Positions 51,000 through 62,140 of a stretch of 64,000 nt of DNA are shown in pieces; position 1 is the first letter of the stretch; the number at the start of each line of letters is the position of its first letter. Source of the stretch: Pyropia haitanensis (lineage: Eukaryota > Rhodophyta > Bangiophyceae > Bangiales > Bangiaceae); contig SDUX01000065.1 in the NCBI GenBank assembly GCA_008729055.1, forward strand, positions 52,514 through 116,513. The letters are read 5' to 3'. Under the pieces are notes generated by a model. It was not told the origin of the DNA. It ran no database searches and saw nothing but the letters and a program-made list of their open reading frames with translations. The position numbers and the translations under genes are program-made.

Positions 51000-53898
51000 A
51001 TGACGGTAACATGCCGAGTGCCCGGCTGCGGCCGCGTGCTCAAGAGCGTCTTGGGCGAGAGGCGTCACTTCACCGCCATGCACGCCCCTGCGCTCCCTGC
51101 CGTCAACACCATTTGTGTCGAGTCTGATGACGACCAGCAGGGCAGTACTTCTAGAATGCGCGAGGGTGATACGACTGAGGGGGAGGAGGGTGGGCGTGTC
51201 GGTACTGTGATACGGCTTGAGTCTGAGGTATTCCTAGAACTAGCCCGAGCAGTAACCGCCCCATGCGACTCTCCGCGACGTGCGCGCGCTCGGCGAACGG
51301 CTCCTACAGAGCGTGCCCGACTGGCGCGCCGTGGAGGTCGCGCGTACCAGCCCCGGGGACCCAGGCGGGGTCGGAGAGCTCGGCGCGGCACGGCTGCCCC
51401 TTCACATGCAGCAGATGATGAGTGCTCCAGTACTGCGGCTCCGGCGGAAGAAGGGGCTGGAAGCCGCGCCTCTGAGTGCGCCTCCGATGGACTCCCAGTA
51501 CCCCCACGGGTCGCTGACCGTGCCCTCCGTGACGAGGTTTTCAAGCGCTATGAGCGCTTCGGGGACGAGGCGCGAGCCGTGCCTGCCTTTCCTGTGGCAC
51601 CTGGAGGAGGAGGGGGTCCGGAGGGGAGCGCTCCTTGGACCAAGGATGGGCTGTGGCACGTCTTTGTCGACGCATGCTCAGCAGGCAACGGGTTCGGCCT
51701 GTCGCAGAAAGGCCTTAAGAGGCAGTACATCTACACTAAGAGAGTCGAGGCGGCTACTGGCTCCAGTAAGAGGCAATTCACGGACACGTTCAAGACTGTC
51801 AACAGGTTCATCGCCGCAGTACGGCGCTTCAAGCGAGCCCTGATTGCCCCTTTACAGTGGCGACGCGTCTCATTGGAGATTGACGGTCAACGGTACAATG
51901 TGTGCTATCGCAACGCTCTCGAAGCCGCCCAGGAGGAGCTTCTTCGTGCTGAGCCGAACCAGTTGTGCTGGGGACCTCCACCCGCTGATGAATCGATGAG
52001 CAGCGGTACTGAAGGCGCAGCCCAGCCCACGCCACTGACGGGTGTGTGGGACGGGCAGATGTTTAAGGAGCAAGCAGCACACGTTCGAGGCATCATGCGA
52101 GCGGGAACGAGAGTACTGGGACTACACTTGTTCTCAGACAGCACTGTGCTATCCGGAAGTGGCGCTGTGTCGGCGTATCCGCTTCGAATGCGAGTGGTGA
52201 ACGTCAACACCGACAAGGAGCACTGGATGACGATAGCGTACATCCCGCAGGTAGAGGGAAAGTTCTTTGAGACTCGCAAGGGCCAGGAGGTGCGCTCTGA
52301 GCTGCTGCAACGTGTGCTACATCTCGCGTTTCGTAGCGCCATTCAAGCAAGCCACCGGGGCGTGTGGATGGACCTGCCTGGGGGTGAGTGCGTGCGAGTC
52401 TCCCCGCGAGCCCTACTCTATGTATGCGACCAGCCAGAGGAGCGAGCAGTGATGTGCCTGAAGGCGGCGGGCTGCCTGTATCCATGCACGCCATGTAAGG
52501 TGTCACGCGAGAGCTCCTGCGCCGCTGAGGGGGCGTCTGCACCCGCTCGAGACGTCCAGGAGACTGTGTCGGCGCAACTGAGCAATGCTACTCGAGGAAT
52601 GTACTGGGGGTCCCAGGCAAGACGTACTGAGCTTGAGCTGGCGCACAGTCTTAACAGCGTCGTCCCTGCACTGGCGGCTTGGGCAGGTCTCGGCAACGGC
52701 CCTCGCATGCTGTATCGTCTACCGGGTTTCGACCGTCTGCATGTACGTTTCTGCTAGCTTCTGTGCCTGAGCTTGCATGCAGTTGGTTCCCGCTGTGCGC
52801 GATTTATTGTGCCTGAGCCTCTCCTGACGCTTTCCTTTGCTCTCGCGGTATCGCTGTTGGTGTACTGTCTGATCGCCGCCACTGTTGCGCCAGTCAATGT
52901 CTTTTGCATTCCCAGGTGATGGACACAGGAGTCAACAGGAAGCTTGCCAACCTCGTCCCGGTGGACCTCCAAAAAGTCGCTGGCGAAGGAGGGCACGCAC
53001 GGTTCGACAGCGTGGCGAACACAGAGCGTGCGATTAACCTGCGCTTCAAGTATGCATCTCGTCGCCTGCGCGTGCCGCATGTGTATCCAGGCTACTTTGT
53101 GGTGGAGTCCGTCAAGCAGGCTACACTGACAGGCAGTGAGCACCGCCGTGCCTTGCGGTTCCTCCCATTTGCGGTCGTGGGAGTCGTGGGCCCTCCTGGT
53201 GACAGTGATGAGCACCGCGCCGTGCTGCGATGCATCTGTGAGTTGGTAGCACTCACGAATGCTTTTTTTGATGCCCAGCACACCGCCGGCATCACTCTGA
53301 GCGAGGCAGCGGTACTAGCGCAGAAGGCGCACGAGTGGGTTGTGGACCACTTCCAGCCCTTACTGGGCCCAGTGCACAACACCAAGCTTCACCGTCTCTC
53401 CGCTCACCTGCTGGACGAGTTCCGGCTGCGCGGTAATGTTTTTGACGGCAACAGTGCGTGCAACGAGTCCCTGCACAAAGCTGGGAAGGCAGCATACAAG
53501 ACGACGGACAGGAAGCGGGGACAGTTCATTGAGCAGCTCATACTGAACGAGCAAGTGAACTTAGTCCTCAAGGACGAGGCGGGGCTAGACTCTGAGCTGT
53601 CGGACCGCAGTGGCGCTGGCGACGACTTCTCGAATCGTTCAACAGCCCCGCGTCAGCAAGTGCGCAGGGGGCGTCGTCGGCTGAGGCAGCGGTACTCGAG
53701 GAAGGAGTCGGTCGGCAGGCTCTCAGTGAAACGAAATCTGCCGGGTCTTGCGGACGCCCTGGCCTGCGACGCTGCCACGACATTTTGCGTGCGTTCCAGT
53801 CTGTACTTCGGTCCATCCGACCTTCTGCGCGGGCGGCAGTACTACACCATCCGAGCGTCACCCAACTTTCATGGGTCGCCCTGGTGGGACTGGGTGCG
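51000..53898 (+). CDS. Plavaka-like (CMC superfamily) transposase, 3' end cut by LTR
   Basis: Exon 1 is 51000-52742 (581 codons), a 173-bp GT-AG intron follows, and exon 2 starts at 52916 in phase 0, rebuilding GFDRLH|VMDTGVNRKL, the conserved HxxD block of Plavaka/KDZ/TNP2-type transposases. A C2H2 finger opens the protein (CRVPGC...RRHFTAMH). The DDE-region block is at about residues 375-415 (LHLFSDSTVLSGSG...YPLRMRVVNVNTDKEHW...IAYIPQ), then CDQPEERAVMCLKAAGCLYPCTPC. In exon 2 come LRFLPFAVVGVV and KLHRLSAHLLDEFRLRGNVFDGNSACNESLHK, matching the C-terminal half of the family. The frame runs straight into a reverse LTR at 53899, so the extreme C-terminus is lost here. It would be inactive unless the lost tail is dispensable. 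Superfamily call is from motif pattern, not a search. Confidence 0.75.
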
Positions 53899-54759
53899 TG
53901 TGAGGCACCACCCACACACGGGCAGCCCTCAACGTACTGGCGCCGGTGTCAGCAACCCGTGCACCAATGAGGATGCCGGGCGCGGGGAAGGTGACGGGTG
54001 GGATGACGGTGATGGGGGTGGGGAAGAGGATGGGCGTGACGTCGGTGAGGGTCGAGGGGGTCGAAGGTAAAGGAGGTCTTTGTGTCTCTGTCTGTTGTTC
54101 TTCCCCCGAGGTCTCTCCCGATGGCGCCCACACTCACGCATTATATACCCCCAGGGGGGCACCCAGGGTGCCCCAAAGCATGCGATTGCCCGTCGTGCCG
54201 GTGGACGGCACCAAAGCTCTCAAAACAAAGCATGGGCTCTCAGAACAAAGCAAGGGTGGGCGTGTGCGCCCCAAGGCGCCCCACCAGAAAGCCCCAAACG
54301 GGGGGGGGACGGTGTGCGGCGCTCGTAGCGCCGCGCGGCTGGCCCCACGCGCCATTCGACCCGAAAAGCCTCAGAGGCGTGTAAGCAGACGCCAGTCTTC
54401 GGGTCGAATATCTCCCGTGGGTCAGCAAGTCTTGTCGCTCCCATTGGTCCACGGGGAGATTGTTCCGGCTTGCTGACGCGTCAGAGATGTGGCTCGTCTT
54501 TTGGTCCGTTAGTCCGTTGATCCGTTGGAGACTGTACCCGTCGGCAGATGAGTCAGGGTAGTGTCGGTTAGCCAATCCGCGGCTCCCGTGCTGACCGTCC
54601 GTTAGTAGTAGATTATCGGACGGACACCGCGGCATGCCCCAGATTACTTTGGAGTTGATGCGTCTTGGAAGGAGTTGGCTGAGAAGGACAGGGAAGGAGA
54701 GGCCCCAGTCCTTATCCCCTAGGCTCCAGTCTTGGGGATTTAAGGGGCATATCCTTACA
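53899..54759 (-). repeat. Reverse-oriented LTR (family 2), variant copy
   Basis: 861 bp, TGTGAGGCACC...ATCCTTACA on the + strand. It differs at several sites from the identical pair 55122-55981 and 61270-62129, and its TTACA end matches the solo LTR at 11111. Its left flank GTGCG (inside the transposase gene) and right flank TCAGG (inside pol) do not match, so it is not a simple solo LTR; its two sides come from different insertions. Confidence 0.88.
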
Positions 54760-55110
54760 TCAGGACCGTACCGCGTCACTGAGAGTATCAACGATGTGAC
54801 GTTCCGCCTGGATCTTCCCCAAGCGGTGCTCGATCGCAAGGTTCACAACGCCTTTCATGCGAGCTTGCTGAAGCCGTACCGCGCTGATCCTTATGGCCGA
54901 CTTCCTCCCGTTCCGCCTCCGGTGGCATTTCCGGACGGTTCTGTCGAGAACGAAGTCGACTCCATCATAAGGTCACGAAAGCGCCGTGGACGACTACAGT
55001 ACCTGGTCAAGTGGAAAGGCTGTGACGTCAGCGAGAACTCCTGGCTGACCAAGCAAGACCTTGCGAACGCACCTGAGGTGTTGGACGCTTTCCTGCGCCG
55101 CGCGTCCTAA
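54760..55110 (+). pseudogene. Isolated 3' end of family 2 pol (integrase tail and chromodomain)
   Basis: 116 codons starting mid-gene at TCA GGA CCG and ending at a TAA. It continues exactly where the pol frame at 61269 breaks off, sharing the TCAGG. It encodes the SH3-like integrase tail and a chromodomain (LQYLVKWKGCDVSENSWL). A polypurine tract and an LTR follow. An identical copy is at 62141-62491 on the minus strand. Confidence 0.9.
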
Positions 55111-55121
55111 GGGGGGGGAGG
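55109..55121 (+). promoter_or_regulatory. Polypurine tract of family 2
   Basis: AAGGGGGGGGAGG abuts the LTR start at 55122. The reverse complement lies at 62130-62142 next to the minus-strand copy. Confidence 0.8.
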
Positions 55122-55981
55122 TGCAAGGATATGCCCCTTAAATCCCCAAGACTGGAGCCTAGGGGATAAGGACTGGGGCCTCTCCTTCCCTGTCCTTCTC
55201 AGCCAACTCCTTCCAAGACGCATCAACTCCAAAGTAATCTGGGGCATGCCGCGGTGTCCGTCCGATAATCTACTACTAACGGACGGTCAGCACGGGAGCC
55301 GCGGATTGGCTAACCGACACTACCCTGACTCATCTGCCGACGGGTACAGTCTCCAACGGATCAACGGACTAACGGACCAAAAGACGAGCCACATCTCTGA
55401 CGCGTCAGCAAGCCGGAACAATCTCCCCGTGGACCAATGGGAGCGACAAGACTTGCTGACCCACGGGAGATATTCGACCCGAAGACTGGCGTCTGCTTAC
55501 ACGCCTCTGAGGCTTTTCGGGTCGAATGGCGCGTGGGGCCAGCCGCGCGGCGCTACGAGCGCCGCACACCGTCCCCCCCCGTTTGGGGCTTTCTGGTGGG
55601 GCGCCTTGGGGCGCACACGCCCACCCTTGCTTTGTTCTGAGAGCCCATGCTTTGTTTTGAGAGCTTTGGTGCCGTCCACCGGCACGACGGGCAATTGCAT
55701 GCTTTGGGGCACCCTGGGTGCCCCCCTGGGGGTATATAATGCGTGAGTGTGGGCGCCACCGGGAGAGACCTCGGGGGAACAACCACAGACAGAGACACAA
55801 AGACCTCCTTTACCTTCGACCCCCTCGACCCTCACCGACGTCACGCCCATCCTCTTCCCCACCCCCATCACCGTCATCCCACCCGTCACCTTCCCCGCGC
55901 CCGGCATCCTCATTGGTGCACGGGTTGCTGACACCGGCGCCAGTACGTTGAGGGCTGCCCGTGTGTGGGTGGTGCCTCACA
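55122..55981 (+). repeat. Forward LTR of chromovirus family 2
   Basis: 860 bp, TGCAAGGATATG...GCCTCACA, with TATATAA at 55733-55739. It has a polypurine tract on its left and a primer-binding site on its right, so it works structurally both as a 3' LTR for the left pol fragment and as a 5' LTR for the element to the right. Confidence 0.93.
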
Positions 55982-55983
55982 TG

Positions 55984-55996
55984 TGGTAGCTTCAGG
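55984..55996 (+). promoter_or_regulatory. Primer-binding site of family 2
   Basis: TGGTAGCTTCAGG begins two bases after the LTR, the same spacing as in family 1. The tRNA is not identified. Confidence 0.6.
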
Positions 55997-56107
55997 TAGT
56001 TTGACTTCCTCTTGGCGGTGACGTTGCGATTCCGTCCTGGATTTGGCCCTCCCTGCGTTTGTGCACTCGTGCTGCCCCCTGTGTTCGGCGTGCCTCGGGC
56101 ATTGTAA

Positions 56108-56857
56108 TACGAACGCAGCGGGTTCCACGAATCACACCGAAAGAACACTGCCCTGACACTGCCCTGGTGGCCCCTGTCACGGTTTTTTTTCTTTTGGTCG
56201 ACTGATTGTCGAAACCCAGTGAGTGCCAAATCAGGTTCGGAATTTTCTTCCTCGGCGTTGGCGGACGCCCCGACTTCCTCGGCGGCGACGGCGCGCCCCC
56301 CGACGGCGCGCGGCACCCCGGCGGCGCGCGGCACCGCGGCGGCGCGCGACACCGCGGCGGCACGTGGCACCCCGGCGGGCGCATCCACGTCATCCTCTGT
56401 GGCGGCGACGGCCGCATCGGCGGCGCCAGCCGCATCCAAGCCCCCCCTCTCGCGCAAGGGTAAGGGCCCGGCCACGTCAGGACCGGCGGTCCCAGCCAAC
56501 CGGCGCCTGCTGCTGCCCGCGCAGGATCCGGCCCGGCGCTACATCGCGCCGCCGGCCCCACGAATCGGCCACATCCGACCGACGACCGCGCGCGCAGCAG
56601 AGCAGCGAGAGCAGCGCCGGATCGCCAAGACCATCCCCAAGGGCAAATACGTTTGCAAGCCGTGCGGTGTGCGTTGCAACAGCCTGACAGTGCTGCGCGA
56701 CCATCGCTGGTCGCGGCGCCACCGCAATACGGTCAACCGTCCAGCGACCCGCCCTCGTTGCGACGTGTGCGATCGCGAATTTGAGACGGTCGAGCACTTC
56801 GAACGCCACCAGCGTGGCAAGGATCACCACCGCACGCTGGCGCGCCGCACCGACTGA
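56108..56857 (+). CDS. C2H2 (U1/JAZ-type) zinc-finger frame in the family 2 leader
   Basis: An open frame between the LTR and gag. After an Ala/Thr-rich stretch it encodes a basic segment (RAAEQREQRRIAKTIPKG) and two fingers: YVCKPC...LRDHRWSRRH and RCDVCDREFETVEHFERHQRGKDHH. Both are C-X2-C-X12-H-X5-H, the spacing seen in U1/JAZ-type fingers that bind RNA or double-stranded RNA. There is no ATG anywhere in the frame, so translation would need splicing, a non-AUG start, or the frame is a remnant. A T-rich tract ending CCCAG near 56218 could be an acceptor. Such an ORF between LTR and gag is not part of standard Ty3/Gypsy organisation, so it may be a captured host exon. Confidence 0.5.
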   Translation, partial: YERSGFHESHRKNTALTLPWWPLSRFFFFWSTDCRNPVSAKSGSEFSSSALADAPTSSAATARPPTARGTPAARGTAAARDTAAARGTPAGASTSSSVAATAASAAPAASKPPLSRKGKGPATSGPAVPANRRLLLPAQDPARRYIAPPAPRIGHIRPTTARAAEQREQRRIAKTIPKGKYVCKPCGVRCNSLTVLRDHRWSRRHRNTVNRPATRPRCDVCDREFETVEHFERHQRGKDHHRTLARRTD

Positions 56858-57221
56858 CACCTCGCAACACCCCCCAGGATCTGTGCAAGAGACGCGATTT
56901 TCCCCCTTTGATCCCCCCGCGTGGAAATCCGGCACGACCCGACTCGGGCCCGTGCGCGGCGGCCGGCGGGAAAATCCGATTGCGTGATTTGAGTCTTCGA
57001 ATTCTGCTTCATCGCATCGCTTGTGACCCATCAAATAGTGTTGTCCATCTTTGGAAACGTGGTAGCCACGACGGCCACGCTTGTCCAGAGCTAGTGCAGC
57101 ACTATTTTGCTTGGTCAAATTAACTTGCACATCTTGTAAGACTTGCCCCGTGCTCTGCCGGAGTAAGTCAAACCGGATCTGTTGGGTTAATTTGATTGTT
57201 GCGGACCTCACCCAGGACGCA

Positions 57222-58100
57222 ATGGACCCCCCGAATCCTGCGACTGTAAGCCCGATTAATCCGGGAACGGCCTCAACCGCACCCTCCGCGGAGTCATGGA
57301 ATCAACTTACAGCGTTCGTCTCGCAGATGAGCGCCGAGCTCGAGGCTCATAAGGTTGAATTGGCGGACGCCAAGAAACAGCTGTCCGACGCCAAGGCTAA
57401 GGCCTCGAGTGGAGGCGCGACGACTGCGAGGCCGAATAAGCCCGCGCTGTTCTCTGGCAAGCCCGGGACAATTGAAGCATGGTGCTAGCACATGGACTCA
57501 TATGTGCGACTGACTGACCCTGACGAAGCGTGTCGGATCGCCTGCACCTACCTGGACGGTGAAGCGTTCACCTGGTGGCATACCTACAGTCGGACGACGG
57601 CGGTCCCCGACTGGGCTACCTTTCGGGCTGCGCTCATCCGTCGCTTCAGCCCTCTGAACAAGACGCAGGCGGCGCGGGACAAGCTGCACTCATGGCGCCA
57701 AATCAAGGACGTCGGGACGTTCAACAGGACTTTCCTGAGCGTCCTCTTGGACATCCCGGACATCACCGAAGCGGAAAAGATCGACCGCTATAGCCGAGGC
57801 CTGAAGCGCGACATCTGGCAGGCACTGTGCCTCAAGACGTACACCGATCTTGAATCACTGATGACGGACGCCCTGCGCGTGGAAGCGGCCAAGGCTGGAG
57901 TGTCCCGTATCACCAGCAATGTTAACAGCACTTCTGGCAAGCCACCGACGATGGGCGTTGTCCCGATGGACATTTCCAGCATCAAGATCGAAAAGCTGAC
58001 GCCAGACGAACGCCAGCGCTGCATGCGCGAGGGTCTCTGCCTTCGCTGTCGCGAGAAAGGACACATGGCTAAGGACTGCCCAAAAGGCCAGCGGAACTGA
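57222..58100 (+). pseudogene. gag: Gag of chromovirus family 2 with an in-frame stop
   Basis: From ATG 57222 the frame encodes a coiled-coil-like segment (SAELEAHKVELADAKKQLSDAK) and then the retrotransposon Gag domain: GEAFTWWHTY, FRAALIRRFSPLNKTQAARDKLHSW, YSRGLKRDIW. It ends with a zinc knuckle [18 protein letters not shown] at 57486-57488 interrupts it after about 88 codons, and an ATG at 57492 restarts the same frame. The stop could be a real inactivating change, a readthrough site, or a base error. The C-terminal codons overlap the pol frame by 28 nt. Confidence 0.85.
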
Positions 58101-61100
58101 AGCAGCAACAATCCTCAACATCTGTGAAAGACGCTCCTTCGGTTCCTGAAAATATGTCGTCACCATTTGAAGGCCCGCGACTCGGGCTTCTGCTTTCTAC
58201 TGCTTCTGTCAATGGAAAAGTTGTTAAGGTGCTGTTCGACGACGGATCTCCCATCAACGTCGTCTCAAGGCGCCTCGTTACCTCCTTGCATGTGAAAACG
58301 AAAGGAACGGACTTCGCGGCAAGCATGCCCGATGGCCGCTCCCATGTCCTCGCTGAAACCGTTGACCCTCTTGAGATTCACATCGGACCGTACCAAGAGC
58401 GACTTCGGTTTGCTGTTTGTGAATTGAGCGCGTACGACCTTATCCTGGGAAAGAAGTGGCGCGATGACAAGGACGCCAAAATCAACAACAAGAAAAACAA
58501 GATCTCCTTCAAGTTCAACCACAAGAACATTTCTATCACTGCCTCCCTCAAGAAGCCCGAAGCTCTGATCAGTCGGCAACGCCTTGCTCGGGACCTCGTT
58601 CAAAGGTGCCCTGTTTTTGCCATCTACCTGCAGTCGGAAGATCCCTCTAGCACCTTCGACATTAACGCCATTACGATGGGACAAGGCGAAGACAAGAAAG
58701 AAGTTCAAGAGATTCTCAAAGAGTACGCTGACGTCTTCCCAGACGAGCTCCCCGACGGACTCCCTCCTGAGCGCAGTCACAAATTTAGCATCAAGCTGAC
58801 CGATGACGCCCAACCGCGTCGTAGCGGAATTTACCGACTAGCCGAATGGGAGCTCGAAGAACTCAAGACTCAACTGGCCGGCCTCATAAGGAAGGGATTC
58901 ATCCAACCAAGCACCTCACCGTGGGGCTCTTCCGTCCTCTTTGCGGCGAAGAAGGACGGTGGCTGGCGAATGTGCATCGACTACAGGGCCCTGAACAAGG
59001 CTACTATCAAGAACGCGTACCCACTACCACGCATCGACGACATCTTTGACCAACTGCGAAAGGCCAAGTACTTTACAAAGATCGACCTCCGCTCTGGCTA
59101 TCACCAGATTCGCCTTGACCCAGAAACAATACCTTTGACGGCGTTTCGAACCAAGTACGGATTCTATGAGTTCACCGTCGTACCCTTTGGTCTGACAAAT
59201 GCACCCGCGGTCTTCATGAACCTAATGAACGATGTCTTCCGACCCTATCTGTACGACTTCATCTGTGTCTACCTCGACGACATCCTAGTCCACAGCGAAA
59301 CTTACGACGATCACCTCAAGCACCTACGATTAGCACTCGAGAAGTTACGAGATCACAAGCTCTACGCCAAGCTGAGCAAGTGCCAGTTCGCTCGAACTAC
59401 TGTGGACTACCTTGGCCACGTCATCTCCGAGAAAGGCTTCTCTATGGAAGACTACAAGGTCCAAGCCATCCGTACGTGGGCAACACCGAGGAGCAAAAAG
59501 GATGTACAATCTTTCCTCGGTATGGTCAACTTCTATCGAAGATTCATCAAGGGAATGGCTGCCGTAGCTACGCCGCTAACGAGGCTGACTGGGAATGTCG
59601 ACTTCGAGTGGACACCCGACGCCCAGAAAGCCTTTGAGCAGCTGCAGGACCTAACGACAAGCGCACCGGTGCTAAGGCCTTTCGACAAGAGATACCCAAT
59701 CTACGTGTCTACAGATGCCAGCGGGTATGCTGTGGGCGCAGTCCTTGAGCAAGATGATGGACGCGGACGGCGTCCAGTGGCGTACTTCTCGTTAACCCTC
59801 AACATCCACGAGCAGCGCTACAGCATTCGTGAAAGAGAACTGCTTGCAGTCGTACAAGCTATCCGGCATTGGCGCTGCTACCTCTACGGAAGACCCTTTG
59901 AGGTCCACACCGACCATGAGTCCCTGAGATACCTAAGCACCCAAGAGAAGCTGAACGATCGCCAAGTCAAGTGGCTGGAGTTTCTGGACCAGTTCCAGTT
60001 CAAGATTGTCCCAATCAAGGGCACTTCGAACCCCGTGGCTGATGCCCTTTCCAGGCAGCCACAAGATGCTCCCGACAAGCACGCCCCCAATCAAGACCTT
60101 CTTAGTCGCGTGCTGACCAAGACCATTGAAGAACTCCCCAAGAAAACTGAAATCAACAACCTCATGACCATCAACCAAAGTGATCAAGACCTTGCCACCT
60201 TAAGACAAGAGTACGACGCGGACCCCGAGTTTGCCGACCTAGTCAAAGACCCGGTATCTCCCTACCGGCTACACATGAGGTTGTTGAAACGAGGTGACCG
60301 TACGTGTATCCCCGTCGGTACTCTACGCCAAAGACTACTCCACGACTACCATGATGTCCCGTGCCAAGGGCACATGGGAGTCAAGAAAACAACCAAGGTT
60401 ATCTCTTCCAAGTACTACTGGAAGACAATGCGGAAAGACATCCAAAGATACGTACAAACATGTGATTTGTGCCAGCGGAACAAGGCTAGCACCCATTCAC
60501 CTCTGGGTCACCTCAAACCCTTGGACCCCCCGAGCCAACGATGGGCAAGTGTCTCCATGGACTTTATCACGCCTCTTCCTCTGACTCCAAGAGGCCACAA
60601 CGGGATTTACGTCGTTGTCGACCGCCTCTCCAAGATGATTCGCCTCGCCCCTATGAAGCCAGACTGTACGGCGCCAGTCGCAGCTCAGCTCTACCATGAT
60701 CACGTCTATCGACACCACGGACTCCCAGCTGATGTTGTCTGCGACAGGGACCGCATTTTCTTCTCCAACTTCTGGCAGTCGCTCACGGAGATTCTCAAGG
60801 TCAAGATGAAGGCCTCTTCAGCGTACCACCCGCAAACCGACGGACAAACTGAGATCATGAACAAGAAGATCGAAGAAATCCTGCGAAACTTTGTCAACCA
60901 TCACCAAGGCGATTGGGACCTCTTTCTGGTTGCTGCCGAAGTAGCCTACAACCGGTCGCCAAATGCTGTTACAACGTACTCCCCTTTCTTCCTGAACTAC
61001 GGATTCGAACCTAAGACGGTACCAATGGACATCCTCGAAAACTCAGAGTCAAGCATGCCTGCAGTGTCTGACTGGCTAAGCGGTCTCCAACATGCTCAAG

Positions 61101-61269
61101 AGACTGCCATCTCAGCCATCAAGAGTGCATATGAGGCGCGCTCGGCGTACGCAAATCGCCATCGCCGACCTTGCAAGATCGCCGTGGACGATCTGGTGCT
61201 ACTAAGTACCAAACACCTTATGCCAGATGCTTTCCAAGGCGCTCGCAAGCTGATGCCCAAGTACTCAGG
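58073..61269 (+). pseudogene. pol: Pol of chromovirus family 2, interrupted in the integrase tail
   Basis: Open for about 1065 codons: protease with LFDDGSPIN (about nt 58232; Asp-Asp-Gly where Asp-Thr/Ser-Gly is usual), reverse transcriptase with [10 protein letters not shown] (about nt 59270), RNase H ([10 protein letters not shown], about nt 59710), and integrase HHCC (H...H...CDLCQRNKA, about nt 60340-60480). The DDE triad lies in SMDFITPLP (60558), VCDRDRIFF (60738) and DGQTEIMN (about 60845). At KLMPKYSG the frame meets a reverse LTR and reads on into it without meaning to 61441. The missing chromodomain lies at 54760-55110. Enzymatic motifs are otherwise intact. Confidence 0.92.
58079..58085 (+). 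promoter_or_regulatory. -1 ribosomal frameshift heptamer C CCA AAA
   Basis: CCCAAAA is read in gag as CCA AAA (Pro-Lys right after the zinc knuckle). Slipping back one base enters the pol frame, which opens at 58073, inside the only gag/pol overlap (58073-58100). Confidence 0.7.
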
Positions 61270-62129
61270 TGTGAGGCACCACCCACACACGGGCAGCCCT
61301 CAACGTACTGGCGCCGGTGTCAGCAACCCGTGCACCAATGAGGATGCCGGGCGCGGGGAAGGTGACGGGTGGGATGACGGTGATGGGGGTGGGGAAGAGG
61401 ATGGGCGTGACGTCGGTGAGGGTCGAGGGGGTCGAAGGTAAAGGAGGTCTTTGTGTCTCTGTCTGTGGTTGTTCCCCCGAGGTCTCTCCCGGTGGCGCCC
61501 ACACTCACGCATTATATACCCCCAGGGGGGCACCCAGGGTGCCCCAAAGCATGCAATTGCCCGTCGTGCCGGTGGACGGCACCAAAGCTCTCAAAACAAA
61601 GCATGGGCTCTCAGAACAAAGCAAGGGTGGGCGTGTGCGCCCCAAGGCGCCCCACCAGAAAGCCCCAAACGGGGGGGGACGGTGTGCGGCGCTCGTAGCG
61701 CCGCGCGGCTGGCCCCACGCGCCATTCGACCCGAAAAGCCTCAGAGGCGTGTAAGCAGACGCCAGTCTTCGGGTCGAATATCTCCCGTGGGTCAGCAAGT
61801 CTTGTCGCTCCCATTGGTCCACGGGGAGATTGTTCCGGCTTGCTGACGCGTCAGAGATGTGGCTCGTCTTTTGGTCCGTTAGTCCGTTGATCCGTTGGAG
61901 ACTGTACCCGTCGGCAGATGAGTCAGGGTAGTGTCGGTTAGCCAATCCGCGGCTCCCGTGCTGACCGTCCGTTAGTAGTAGATTATCGGACGGACACCGC
62001 GGCATGCCCCAGATTACTTTGGAGTTGATGCGTCTTGGAAGGAGTTGGCTGAGAAGGACAGGGAAGGAGAGGCCCCAGTCCTTATCCCCTAGGCTCCAGT
62101 CTTGGGGATTTAAGGGGCATATCCTTGCA
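61270..62129 (-). repeat. Reverse LTR of family 2 adjoining the minus-strand pol
   Basis: 860 bp, the reverse complement of 55122-55981 with no differences that I noticed. TCAGG precedes it on the + strand and the reverse polypurine tract follows, so structurally it is the 3' LTR of the minus-strand element. Confidence 0.93.
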
Positions 62130-62140
62130 CCTCCCCCCCC

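Larger units (their letters stand above)
55122..61269 (+). mobile_element. Chromovirus family 2, truncated within integrase
   Basis: 5' LTR, primer-binding site, a 1.2-kb leader with a zinc-finger frame, gag with one in-frame stop, and pol open through the integrase core but broken at TCAGG (61265-61269) by a reverse LTR. The missing 3' end is present at 54760-55981, upstream rather than downstream. This could be a nested insertion plus tandem exchange, or an assembly that wrapped around repeats. Confidence 0.85.

Noticed and set aside
53899..54759. Simple solo LTR interpretation
   Set aside because: The flanks GTGCG and TCAGG do not match; the right flank belongs to a break in pol 6.5 kb away.
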